A DNA stretch of 23,409 bases from Bin87 sp034428455 (GTDB lineage: Bacteria; Chloroflexota; Dehalococcoidia; Lucifugimonadales; UBA3495). Shown here in pieces: positions 7,391 through 14,740 of the stretch (positions are counted from its first letter, which is position 1; each line of letters begins with the position of its first letter). The position numbers were made by a program, and so were the translations under genes. The notes below the pieces were generated by a model. It was given only the letters and a program-made list of their open reading frames with translations. It ran no database searches and was not told the origin of the DNA. The stretch covers positions 1 through 23,409 of the forward strand of contig DAOUHZ010000095.1 in assembly GCA_034428455.1 (NCBI GenBank), read 5' to 3'.

Positions 7391-8743
7391 CTACTTCCCG
7401 GTCCCAAACCAATCCCGCACCCGCTGGGCATAATCGGTCTCATACCGCTGCATCCGCCCCTGGCGTACCTGCTCGTCCAACGACGGGCGACGCACTCCGC
7501 GGGGCGAAAGCGGCGAGTATCCGATGATCTGCGCTTCTTCCAGAGCGGCGATCTCGTCGTCTGTCCTGCCCAATAGACCGGCCAGTATGTCCCGGTTGTG
7601 CTGTCCCATGATTGGTGCGGGTTGGGGTGGAACCGCCGGCGTGTTCGAAAGTTTCCAAGGCCGACCCGCGTAGGGCAACGGAGGCATCCCCGTCGCCTCG
7701 TGATGCTCCACCACCTCGTAGAAGCGCCGCTCTTTCAGGTGTTCGTTGAACAGCAGATCCTTGCTGTCCATCACCGCACCGGCTGCGACGCCTTCAGCCT
7801 GCAGCCGCGCCGTCAGTTCGTGGTTGTCGTGGCCCCGGGTCTCAAAGCCAAGCATCATGTCCAGCTCCGCGCGATACCGGATCCTGCCGAGCGCGTCCGC
7901 GTACCGGTCGTCCGCTGCCCAGTCCGCCCGACCCATAACGCGGCACAGCGCCAGCCAGGACTCGTCGCTGTCCACAGCGATGGCAATCCAGCGATCGTCG
8001 CCGGCGCAGGGATAGCAGCCGTGGGGAGACATCGCCGGGTCTTCGTTGCCGATCCGCTCCGGGATACGACCGTTCACCGTCCAGTCCAGCAGCGCCTCCG
8101 GGATCGTGGCGGAGCAAGTTTGGGTCTGGGAAATATCGATGAATTGCCCCTGGCCGGTGTTCAGCCGGTGCATCAGCGCCAGCATGACGGCCGCCACGGT
8201 ATGCTCGCCAGCCGTGTAGTCCGTGAACGGTATCTCCGACATCACCGGCCCGCCGCCGCGATACCCGGTGATATACGCCAGTCCCGCGGCCCCTTCCGTC
8301 GCCGGGCCGGTCGCGCCGAAGTTCGCCCAGGGGCCATCGAACCCATAGCCCGTCGACGAGACCATGATTATGTCCGGACGGATTTTGCGCAGGTTATCGT
8401 ATTCCAGCCCGAAATTCTTTATGACCCGCGGCGTGAAGTTCTCCGCGAACACGTCGGTGACCGCGATCAGGTCGCGCAGCACTTCCCTACCCTCGTCCCG
8501 GCTCAGGTCCAGCGTTAGTCCCAGCTTGTTCCGGTTCTGCTCGTAGAAGTTGGCGCCCCGGTTCCAGAACTCTCCGTCGACGTCGTTGTGGTACAGCGAG
8601 TCCGTCCGGTAGCTCTCCAGTCGCTGCACCGACTCCAGGCGTATGACCTGCGCGCCCATGTCGGCCATCCACTTCATCGCCGACGGTATCGCGATGAGTT
8701 GGCCCATCTCCACGATGCGGACCCCTTCCAACGGACCGGCCAT
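7391..8743 (-). CDS. Family III (CaiB/BaiF) CoA-transferase, catalytic-type subunit
   Basis: This 450-residue enzyme belongs to the family of formyl-CoA:oxalate and carnitine CoA-transferases, which move CoA between carboxylic acids. The N-terminal Rossmann segment (GVRIVEMGQLIA, about 7-18) and the GQGQFIDIS stretch (197-205) are family hallmarks. Asp175, in PFTDYTAGEHT, is at the position of the aspartate that forms the aspartyl-CoA anhydride in formyl-CoA transferase. GGAGGTG, seven bases before the ATG, fixes the start. The preceding gene ends one base before this ATG, so the two are translationally coupled and may make a heteromeric enzyme. The C-terminal 40 residues extend beyond the core and are rich in Arg and Gln. 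The substrate is unknown; a TPP enzyme is encoded nearby on the other strand. Confidence 0.92.
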   Translation of the reverse strand: MAGPLEGVRIVEMGQLIAIPSAMKWMADMGAQVIRLESVQRLESYRTDSLYHNDVDGEFWNRGANFYEQNRNKLGLTLDLSRDEGREVLRDLIAVTDVFAENFTPRVIKNFGLEYDNLRKIRPDIIMVSSTGYGFDGPWANFGATGPATEGAAGLAYITGYRGGGPVMSEIPFTDYTAGEHTVAAVMLALMHRLNTGQGQFIDISQTQTCSATIPEALLDWTVNGRIPERIGNEDPAMSPHGCYPCAGDDRWIAIAVDSDESWLALCRVMGRADWAADDRYADALGRIRYRAELDMMLGFETRGHDNHELTARLQAEGVAAGAVMDSKDLLFNEHLKERRFYEVVEHHEATGMPPLPYAGRPWKLSNTPAVPPQPAPIMGQHNRDILAGLLGRTDDEIAALEEAQIIGYSPLSPRGVRRPSLDEQVRQGRMQRYETDYAQRVRDWFGTGK

Positions 8744-8744
8744 A

Positions 8745-9941
8745 TCAGATCACCTCCGAAGCCCGCAGCCAGGCCAGTTCCTGCGCGCCGTACCCCATGT
8801 TTCCCAGCACTTCCGCGTTGTGCTCGCCCAGCCGGGGCGCGGCCTCCCGAACCTCCCACGGCGAACCTGACATCAGGAACGGAGCGCCCGGGAACGTGAT
8901 CTCGCCCAGCTCAGGATGTTCCACGGACACGTAGTAGCCCCGAGCCTGTATCTGCGGGTTGTCCACCGTTTCTTCCGGTGAGTCAATCACGCCGTAAATG
9001 AACCGCTTCTGGTGCGCCGCGTAGAATATCTCCTGCTTGACCTTGGTTGCGAAGATCTGGTCCAGGATATCGCCCAGTGCCTCGGCGTTTTCCAGCCGAG
9101 CCGACGCGTTGTCGAATCGCTCGTCGTCCAGTTCCGGCGCTTCCAGAAAGTCCACCAGCACCTTCCAGTCCAGGGTCGCGCCCATCCCGGGATTGGGCAG
9201 CACGTACCCATCTGACACGGCGCGCAGGCGGGTCAGGTCGCCCGTGTGGTTGGGCTGTCTGCGGCGAACCGCGCCGGTGTAGGTGTAGTTGTTGGTCACG
9301 TCCCTCAGCGCCGACGCGATGCTTTCTTGTATCGACACGTCCACGTTTTGCCCTTTCCCGGTGAGCCGCTGGTGGTACAGAGCCATCAGCGTCGCCGAGG
9401 CCAAGTTCGTGCCGGCCTTGAACTGGGCCTGGTGCAGCGCGTGTTTCAGCGGTTCCCGGTCGTACGCGCCGAAGATGTACATCAGCCCGCCCAGCGCGTA
9501 CTCGACGATCTCGGTCGCCCGATAATCGCGCCACGGTCCCGACTGCCCGAAGTTTGAGACCGAGGCGACCACCAGCTTTGAGTTGTGCCGGCGCAGTGTG
9601 TCTGCGTCGAGCCCCAGGGACGGCATCACCCGCGGCGCGGAGTTCTCCACCAGCGCATCTGCGTCCGCCAGCAGATCCATCAGGACCGACCTGCCAGTCT
9701 CGGATTTGAGGTTCAGCGTGATGCTGCGCTTGTTGGTGTTCAGGTAGAGAAACGGCAGGCTTTTCCCCGAGTCCGGCTCGTCGTGGTAGAACGGCGGCAG
9801 TCGCCTCGCCGGGTCGCCGCCGGGCCGTTCGATCTTCAGTACGTCGGCCCCAAAATCGGCCAACAGCTTGGTGGCGTAAGGGCCGGCGATGTGATGCGTC
9901 AGATCAACTACCTTAACGCCGGCCAGGGCTCCGCTGCTCAA
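8745..9941 (-). CDS. Family III (CaiB/BaiF) CoA-transferase-like subunit lacking the catalytic Asp
   Basis: This 398-residue protein has the family III fold: GVKVVDLTHHIAGP near residues 8-21, LADFGADVLKIERPGGD near 27-43 and TGKGQNVDVS near 194-203. Aligned by eye with its partner at 7391-8743, the catalytic aspartate position is Gln173 (HQAQFKAGT against PFTDYTAGE). It could be a non-catalytic partner subunit, as family III enzymes with two different subunits are known (benzylsuccinate CoA-transferase BbsEF). All candidate starts are TTG (9956, 9947, 9941). I chose 9941 because a purine run GGGGGA (9953-9948) precedes it by six bases and the predicted promoter leaves too little leader for 9956. 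The fold is secure; the start and activity are uncertain. Confidence 0.88.
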   Translation of the reverse strand: MSSGALAGVKVVDLTHHIAGPYATKLLADFGADVLKIERPGGDPARRLPPFYHDEPDSGKSLPFLYLNTNKRSITLNLKSETGRSVLMDLLADADALVENSAPRVMPSLGLDADTLRRHNSKLVVASVSNFGQSGPWRDYRATEIVEYALGGLMYIFGAYDREPLKHALHQAQFKAGTNLASATLMALYHQRLTGKGQNVDVSIQESIASALRDVTNNYTYTGAVRRRQPNHTGDLTRLRAVSDGYVLPNPGMGATLDWKVLVDFLEAPELDDERFDNASARLENAEALGDILDQIFATKVKQEIFYAAHQKRFIYGVIDSPEETVDNPQIQARGYYVSVEHPELGEITFPGAPFLMSGSPWEVREAAPRLGEHNAEVLGNMGYGAQELAWLRASEVI

Positions 9942-9970
9942 AATCAATCCCCCCAACGAGTTCGGCAGTC

Positions 9971-9999
9971 ATTCTAGCCCCATTGCCCCTGCCACACAA
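9971..9999 (-). promoter_or_regulatory. Promoter of the family III CoA-transferase pair
   Basis: On the minus strand TTGTGT (9999-9994) and TAGAAT (9976-9971) are separated by exactly 17 bases. The -10 matches five of six positions. The predicted transcription start is near 9964, just upstream of the gene. Confidence 0.5.
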
Positions 10000-10111
10000 T
10001 CGAAACCGGAGCCGCAAGGCCACCCGGAGTCGGGATGGTGCCGGACGCAACCCGCTTAAACCCCGTTACCGCCCGTGTACCTGCGGACCGGACGGCCTTT
10101 TATGGGACGGG

Positions 10112-10159
10112 TGATATACTCGCAGCAGCGCCTGCCCCGCATTAGCGGGGTGCTACAAT
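10112..10159 (+). promoter_or_regulatory. Tandem extended -10 elements with an intervening hairpin, upstream of the Uma2 gene
   Basis: The 255-base gap 9942-10196 holds, on the plus strand, TGATATACT (10112-10120) and TGCTACAAT (10151-10159), both good extended -10 elements. Between them a perfect hairpin CCCCGC-ATTA-GCGGGG (10135-10150) abuts the second element; it could be an operator or a leader structure of the upstream transcript. No strong -35 boxes are visible. The rest of the gap shows nothing else apart from the promoter for the minus-strand pair. Confidence 0.4.
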
Positions 10160-10196
10160 TCGCCCACACGCCGGATCAACTCCCGACCATACTGTC

Positions 10197-10883
10197 ATGA
10201 CCACCGCAGTAGAACGCACCTACGATCTCCGGACCTTCTGTTCCGCCGAGTTCCGCGCCATGGTCGCCGCGGGAATCTTGAGCCCGCCGGACCGTGAAAC
10301 CGTCCTGAACGGCAGCTATCGGTTCACCGCGGACCAGTACCAATCTATGGGTATGGCCGGCATCCTATCCGAATACGAGCCCATCGAGCTTCTGAACGGA
10401 GAGATCGTCGAAATGGCCCCTATCGGTAACGCGCACAATGACTCGACCGATTGCGTCAGTGATCTGATGTTTGCCTCCTTCCGTGGCAGAGCGCGCATAA
10501 GGGTCCAGGGTTCTGTCCGGATCAACCCGCGCAGCGAGCCCCAGCCCGATTTAGCTATTCTCCGCCAACGCCCGGACTACCACTTGTCTCCCGCCACTCC
10601 AGAGGATGTGCTGTTTATAGTAGAGGTCTCTGCCAGTTCATTGAACTATGACCGACGTGAAAAGTTGGCCGCATACGCAGCCGCTGGCATCCCCGAGCTC
10701 TGGATCGTCAATCTCAGGGAATACGCGCTATACGTCCATACGGAGCCGTCCGGCGAAGAATACCTGACTGTTCGCCGTTTCCAAGCCAGCGATACCGTCA
10801 GCCCCCGCGCCTTTCCCGATGTTTCCCTGCCCGTGTCCAGCTTTTGGTCCGGCATGGTCGGCTCGGAAATGGAAGTCGAATAG
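10197..10883 (+). CDS. Uma2 family (DUF820) PD-(D/E)XK-type endonuclease-like protein
   Basis: This 228-residue protein matches the Uma2/DUF820 family, restriction-endonuclease-fold proteins that are abundant in Cyanobacteria and Chloroflexota and whose role is unsettled. Visible family features: FTADQYQSMGMAGIL then LLNGEIVEM (43-73), the acidic site Asp118 in PQPDLAIL, Glu143 in VEVSASS, Lys157 in RREKLAAYAAAGI and the strand PELWIVN (167-172). The catalytic residues look intact. An oddity is that residues 14-40 look like a degenerate copy of 43-69, with 10 identical positions at a constant offset of 29. No good Shine-Dalgarno precedes the ATG. The TPP enzyme gene follows after 67 bases with its own ribosome site; a functional link to it is not evident. 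Confidence 0.87.
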   Translation: MTTAVERTYDLRTFCSAEFRAMVAAGILSPPDRETVLNGSYRFTADQYQSMGMAGILSEYEPIELLNGEIVEMAPIGNAHNDSTDCVSDLMFASFRGRARIRVQGSVRINPRSEPQPDLAILRQRPDYHLSPATPEDVLFIVEVSASSLNYDRREKLAAYAAAGIPELWIVNLREYALYVHTEPSGEEYLTVRRFQASDTVSPRAFPDVSLPVSSFWSGMVGSEMEVE

Positions 10884-10950
10884 CCCTGCTATCAGCCGGG
10901 GCGCCGGCCCAACCCCCAATCCCATTACACCACCACGCAGAGGTAACACC

Positions 10951-12597
10951 GTGCAAACCATTGATGCCATCGCCGAAATTCTCAAGCGGGAGGGTGTCCA
11001 GTACCTGTCCTGCTTCCCCACCACACCCGTGATAGAAGCCTGCGCCGCCGCCGGTATCCGGCCCATTATCTGTCGCCAGGAGCGGGTCGGCGTCGGCATC
11101 GCCGACGGCTACAGCCGTATCACCAACGGGCGGCCCCCCGGCGTCTTCGCCATGCAGTACGGCCCCGGCGCCGAGAACGCCTACTCTGGCGTGGCCACCG
11201 CTTTCTCAGATTCAGTTCCGATCCTTCTGCTGCCTCTCGGCCACCCGCGTGAGCGGCAGGAGGTCTTCCCCATGTTCGACTCCATCGAGAGTTTCGCCAG
11301 CGTTACCAAGCATTTGGAGCGCCTGAACCTATCCGGAAGTACCAGCCAGGTCATGCGCCGCGCCGTCAACGCGCTGTACACCGGCCGGCCCGGCCCGTCC
11401 ATGGTCGAAATCCCGGCCGACGTGGCCCTGGAGGAAGTGTCCGAGGAAGCTTTCTACTGGGGTGGCAACGTCCGCCGTTCCGCTTCCCAGGCCGACCCTG
11501 CCGATGTGGAAGCCGCGGCTCGCGCCCTGTGCTCCGCCACCTACCCGGTGATTCACGCCGGCCAGGGCGTTATGTACGCCGAGGCCACCGACGAACTTGT
11601 TGAACTGGCGGAGTTGTTGTCAGTTCCGGTCATGAGCACGCTGCTGGGCAAGAGCGGTTTCCCCGAACTGCACCCGCTGGCGCTGGGCAGTGGCTCCGGC
11701 GTGATGTCCGGCACCGTGTACCACTTCATGCGCCGCTCCGACGTCATCTTCGGCGTCGGCTCCAGCTTCACCAAGCACGGCATGTCCATGAACCTGCCCG
11801 CCGGCAAGACCCTGATCCAGAACACCAACGACCCCCGCGATCTCAACAAGGACTACGACGTCCAGTTCCCCGTCATCGGCGACGCCAAGTTGGCCCTCCG
11901 CCAGATGATCGAAGCCTGCCGTGAGATCGTCGGCGACAGCCGCCGGAACAACGCCGAGGTGACCGGCGAAATCGCATCCGTGCGCGATGCCTGGCTCGCC
12001 GAGTGGGAGTACAAGACCACCGACGCCGGCCCACTGGTCAACCCCTATCGCGTCATCACCGATTTCCAGAAGGCCGTCCCCGCCAGCGAGGCCATCATTA
12101 CCCACGACTCCGGCAGTCCCCGCGACCAGATCACCCCGTTCTACCGCTCCGGCGGCCCGCGCACCTACCTCGGCTGGGGGAAGTCGCACGGCCTCGGTAC
12201 CGGCTTGGGCCTGGTGATCGGAGCCAAGCTGGCCGACCCGGACAAGATGTGCGTCAACTTCATGGGCGACGCCGCATTCGGCATGGTCGGCCTGGACTTC
12301 GAGACCGCCGTGCGCAGCAACGTTCCCATCACCACGGTCGTCCTGAACAACTCCACCATGGCAGTGGAAACCAACGCCATGCAGCGTTCCCACGAGCTCT
12401 ACAGCACCCGGGACCTGGGCGGCAATTACGCCGACATGGGCCGTGCCATGGGCGGCTACGCTGAACGGGTCACCGACCCCGACGAGATCATCCCGGCGTT
12501 CCAGCGGGCCCGCCAACAGAACGAGAACGGGAACGCGGTTCTCCTCGAGTTCATCACCAACGCGGAGATCAACTACTCTCACCGCCGCGCTTTCTGA
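10951..12597 (+). CDS. Thiamine-pyrophosphate-dependent enzyme (acetolactate synthase/oxalyl-CoA decarboxylase superfamily)
   Basis: This 548-residue protein has the three-domain layout of the superfamily: PYR domain (about 1-170), central domain (about 185-320) and PP domain (about 370-548). Glu44, in RQERVGVGIADGYSR, is the glutamate that activates the thiamine aminopyrimidine. The metal/diphosphate motif runs from GDAAFG (Asp440) to the NN pair at 466-467. The family acts on 2-oxo acids or 2-hydroxyacyl-CoA, cleaving or forming C-C bonds. The AFGxxGxxxET pattern after GD recalls oxalyl-CoA decarboxylase and 2-hydroxyacyl-CoA lyase more than acetolactate synthase, but I would not name the substrate. 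The start is GTG at 10951, preceded by GAGGT at 10940-10944 with a six-base spacer. No small regulatory subunit (IlvN) is nearby, which argues against acetolactate synthase. Confidence 0.9.
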   Translation: MQTIDAIAEILKREGVQYLSCFPTTPVIEACAAAGIRPIICRQERVGVGIADGYSRITNGRPPGVFAMQYGPGAENAYSGVATAFSDSVPILLLPLGHPRERQEVFPMFDSIESFASVTKHLERLNLSGSTSQVMRRAVNALYTGRPGPSMVEIPADVALEEVSEEAFYWGGNVRRSASQADPADVEAAARALCSATYPVIHAGQGVMYAEATDELVELAELLSVPVMSTLLGKSGFPELHPLALGSGSGVMSGTVYHFMRRSDVIFGVGSSFTKHGMSMNLPAGKTLIQNTNDPRDLNKDYDVQFPVIGDAKLALRQMIEACREIVGDSRRNNAEVTGEIASVRDAWLAEWEYKTTDAGPLVNPYRVITDFQKAVPASEAIITHDSGSPRDQITPFYRSGGPRTYLGWGKSHGLGTGLGLVIGAKLADPDKMCVNFMGDAAFGMVGLDFETAVRSNVPITTVVLNNSTMAVETNAMQRSHELYSTRDLGGNYADMGRAMGGYAERVTDPDEIIPAFQRARQQNENGNAVLLEFITNAEINYSHRRAF

Positions 12598-12617
12598 TCC
12601 ACCGTCACAGCAGTTAT

Positions 12618-12641
12618 GGGGCGGCCCTACCGGGTCGCCCC
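12618..12641 (+). terminator. Hairpin after the TPP-enzyme gene
   Basis: GGGGCGGCCC (12618-12627) pairs with GGGTCGCCCC (12632-12641) with one G-T pair and a TACC loop, 21 bases after the stop codon. It lacks a T-run, so it may be a weak terminator, an attenuator or an mRNA-stabilising structure before the TPR gene. Confidence 0.4.
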
Positions 12642-12664
12642 TTGCCATACCTGAGCCCCCAACT

Positions 12665-13315
12665 ATGCGCCGCGCCAACCGCGACCTCTCCCCACCCGTG
12701 GACCAACACGTTCACGCAGCCGAGAGCCAGTTGCGCCACGGCAACCCAAGCGCCGCTCTCGCCGATCTCGATCTGGCCTTCCTGGCTACGCCCGATAATC
12801 CCGCGGTCCGACTATTGCGCGGCCGGGCCTTGTCGGCATTAGGGCGCACCGAAGCGGCCCTGGCTGAGTTGAACGCGGCCATCGCGCTGGAGCCAAATCT
12901 CGCTGAGGCATGGCTCGAAAGCAGCGCAATCCACTTAGGTCAATCCGAATGGCTGGCCGCTCAATCGAACGCCTGCCGGGCGCTTGAACTCGACGACTCT
13001 CAGCCCCGAGCGTGGCGAACACGTGGCATCGCCCGTTACAAGCTTGGCTCTCTGGCCGGGGCAACCGAAGACCTGGGGCGGGCGCTTCTACTCGAACCGG
13101 ACGATCCATCCGCCCACTATTGGCGCGGCCTGGCCCTGCGGGACTCTGGTGACAACCACGCCGCCGTGGCCGAGTTTGACGCCGCCATCCGGCTCAACGA
13201 CCGCTACGCCGAGGCCTATGTCGCTCGCGGCAAAGCCCACTCAAACCTGGGCGACATGAACGCCGCGCGCTCCGACTGGACGTTGGCCGCCCAGATGCTG
13301 CACCACTCACACTGA
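12665..13315 (+). CDS. TPR-repeat protein (six tetratricopeptide repeats)
   Basis: This 216-residue soluble protein is almost wholly made of tetratricopeptide repeats. Six 34-residue units can be laid out at about 14-46, 47-80, 81-114, 115-148, 149-182 and 183-216, each with the usual pattern (for example RGRALSALGRTEAALAELNAAIALEPN in unit two). TPR arrays bind partner proteins, so a scaffold role is likely; no catalytic domain or signal peptide is attached. The open frame extends back into the TPP gene, but the first ATG after that gene's stop (12665) begins just before the repeats and is the natural start, though its Shine-Dalgarno is poor. It is 19 bases upstream of the EthD-like gene and reads as part of the same unit. 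Confidence 0.83.
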   Translation: MRRANRDLSPPVDQHVHAAESQLRHGNPSAALADLDLAFLATPDNPAVRLLRGRALSALGRTEAALAELNAAIALEPNLAEAWLESSAIHLGQSEWLAAQSNACRALELDDSQPRAWRTRGIARYKLGSLAGATEDLGRALLLEPDDPSAHYWRGLALRDSGDNHAAVAEFDAAIRLNDRYAEAYVARGKAHSNLGDMNAARSDWTLAAQMLHHSH

Positions 13316-13334
13316 ACCCGCCGGAGGTACCACC

Positions 13335-13700
13335 ATGGCCGACTTGCATTCCAAGTACCTGTTCATCGCCAGCATGGACATCGACCCCGACCGCGAAGCG
13401 CTATTCAACGAAGTCTACAATACCGAGCACTGCCCGCTGCTCAACGAAACGCCCGGGGTGGTGGGCGTCACCCGCTACGAAACTCATCGCCTCCTCATGG
13501 CCATGGGCGGGCAGATCCAGGAAATTGAGATCCCCGGCACGCCCAAGCACCACGCGGTATACCAGATCGAGAGCCCCGAAGTGCTGACCAGCCCGGAGTG
13601 GGCCGAGGCCGTCGACGCCGGCCGCTGGCCCGAGCACGTGCGCCCCTACACGAAGAATCGCCGCCACGTCCTGATGAAACTCACCTACCCGGAATCCTAG
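13335..13700 (+). CDS. EthD-like / dimeric alpha-beta barrel domain protein
   Basis: This small protein of 121 residues has the look of the ferredoxin-like dimeric alpha-beta barrel group: strand LHSKYLFIASMDIDP, helix REALFNEVYNTEHCPLL, then GVVGVTRYE and a long second half ending in a core strand. The YNTEHCP(L) region with a following GV-x-G-x-x-RYE is characteristic of EthD/DUF4286-like proteins, many of which act as small accessory or cofactor-free enzymes in breakdown pathways. GGAGG at 13323-13327, seven bases before the ATG, gives a strong start. It ends the plus-strand unit and is followed by a strong terminator. Which reaction it serves is unknown. Confidence 0.78.
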   Translation: MADLHSKYLFIASMDIDPDREALFNEVYNTEHCPLLNETPGVVGVTRYETHRLLMAMGGQIQEIEIPGTPKHHAVYQIESPEVLTSPEWAEAVDAGRWPEHVRPYTKNRRHVLMKLTYPES

Positions 13701-13718
13701 ACGTACCCGCACGTAAAA

Positions 13719-13748
13719 TGGGGAGGGTTGTGAGCCCTCCCCACTTTT
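13719..13748 (+). terminator. Strong bidirectional intrinsic terminator
   Basis: TGGGGAGGG (13719-13727) and CCCTCCCCA (13735-13743) form a perfect 9-bp stem with a seven-base loop, followed by CTTTTT. On the minus strand the same stem is followed by TTTT. It sits between the convergent EthD-like and permease genes and can end both. Confidence 0.9.
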
Positions 13749-13774
13749 TCGCATCGCAGCGCCGGCGATTTGGT

Positions 13775-14689
13775 TTAGTTCGCCCCGCGCATTCTCGGGT
13801 CCAGCACGTCCCGCAGCGCGTCGCCCAGCAGGTTGACGGCGAACACGGTGATGGCGATGGCCAAGCCCGGGAACACTCCCAGCCACGGCGCCACGTCCAG
13901 CGAGTTCTGCGCCACGCCGTTCAGCATCCCGCCCCACGACGGAACGTCCGGCGGGATCCCGACGCCCAGGAAGCTCAGCGACGCCTCCACCACGATTGCC
14001 CAGCCCAGCGAGATGCTGGCCAGCACGATGAACGTGGCGGCGCAGTTCGGCGCCATGTGTCGCAAAATGATGCGCCAGTCGCCGGCGCCCACCGCCCGCG
14101 CCGCCAGCACGTAGTCCACTTCCTTGATGCTCAGCGCCTGGGACCGGATGGTACGCGCCGCCCCCGGTATGAACACCGCGCTCAATGCAATGACCACGTT
14201 GGTCACCGACGCCCCAAGGATCGCCATGATCGCCAACGCCAGGATCAACGCCGGGAATGACATCATCGCGTCCATGATTCGCTGCACAACCAAGTCGGTG
14301 ATGCCGCCGAAGTAGCCGCTGACGATGCCGATGAAAGCGCCAATGGTCACTCCGAAGAACACGCTGAGCAGGCCCACCACCAGAGAGATCCGAGTGCCGT
14401 AGATCAGCCGGCTGTACACGTCGCGCCCGATCTGGTCACCACCCAGCCACGTTTCCGAGTTAGGGGGATTGAACCGGTAGGCGGCGTTGGTTTCCCTGGG
14501 ATCGTCCGTGGCCACAATCGGGGCCGATATCGCGAGGATAACGAGAATTATCACTACCACCGCGCCAAAGGCGCCCAGCGGCTTGCGCTGACCGAAATTG
14601 AGAATGTTCTCCCAAAGGGTGCGTTTGGGGCGCATCCCGGCGCCGGCCGGTTCGGTCGGGGCCAGAACTCCGGTTATTTGCTGGGCCAT
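13775..14689 (-). CDS. ABC transporter permease, DppC/OppC family
   Basis: This 304-residue inner-membrane protein is the second permease of a peptide/nickel-type importer. It has the N-terminal OppC-like extension and first helix (about 38-60), then the conserved LGGDQIGRDVYSRLIYGTRISL (split over 82-103) and the six-helix core. The cytoplasmic EAA-type loop that contacts the ATPase is AARAVGAGDWRIILRHMAPN at 196-215. A purine-rich GGGAGAGGGA sits one base before the ATG. It is last in the order binding protein, DppB-like, DppC-like and is followed by the bidirectional terminator, so the operon ends without ATPase genes. The family is certain; the transported solute is not. Confidence 0.95.
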   Translation of the reverse strand: MAQQITGVLAPTEPAGAGMRPKRTLWENILNFGQRKPLGAFGAVVVIILVILAISAPIVATDDPRETNAAYRFNPPNSETWLGGDQIGRDVYSRLIYGTRISLVVGLLSVFFGVTIGAFIGIVSGYFGGITDLVVQRIMDAMMSFPALILALAIMAILGASVTNVVIALSAVFIPGAARTIRSQALSIKEVDYVLAARAVGAGDWRIILRHMAPNCAATFIVLASISLGWAIVVEASLSFLGVGIPPDVPSWGGMLNGVAQNSLDVAPWLGVFPGLAIAITVFAVNLLGDALRDVLDPRMRGAN

Positions 14690-14740
14690 TTCCCTCTCCC
14701 TTCCGGGGGTTCGCGATCTCGTTGGCAGAACGGCGTCCGG

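Noticed and set aside
7371..7395. AGTAGC/GCTACT inverted repeat at the end of the family III CoA-transferase gene
   Set aside because: Only six-base arms with a 13-base loop, overlapping the stop codon and with no T-run; too weak to call a terminator.
11620..12678. 352-codon minus-strand open frame across the TPP-enzyme gene
   Set aside because: It is antisense to a confirmed gene with catalytic motifs, rich in Gly, Val and Asp, and without a domain.
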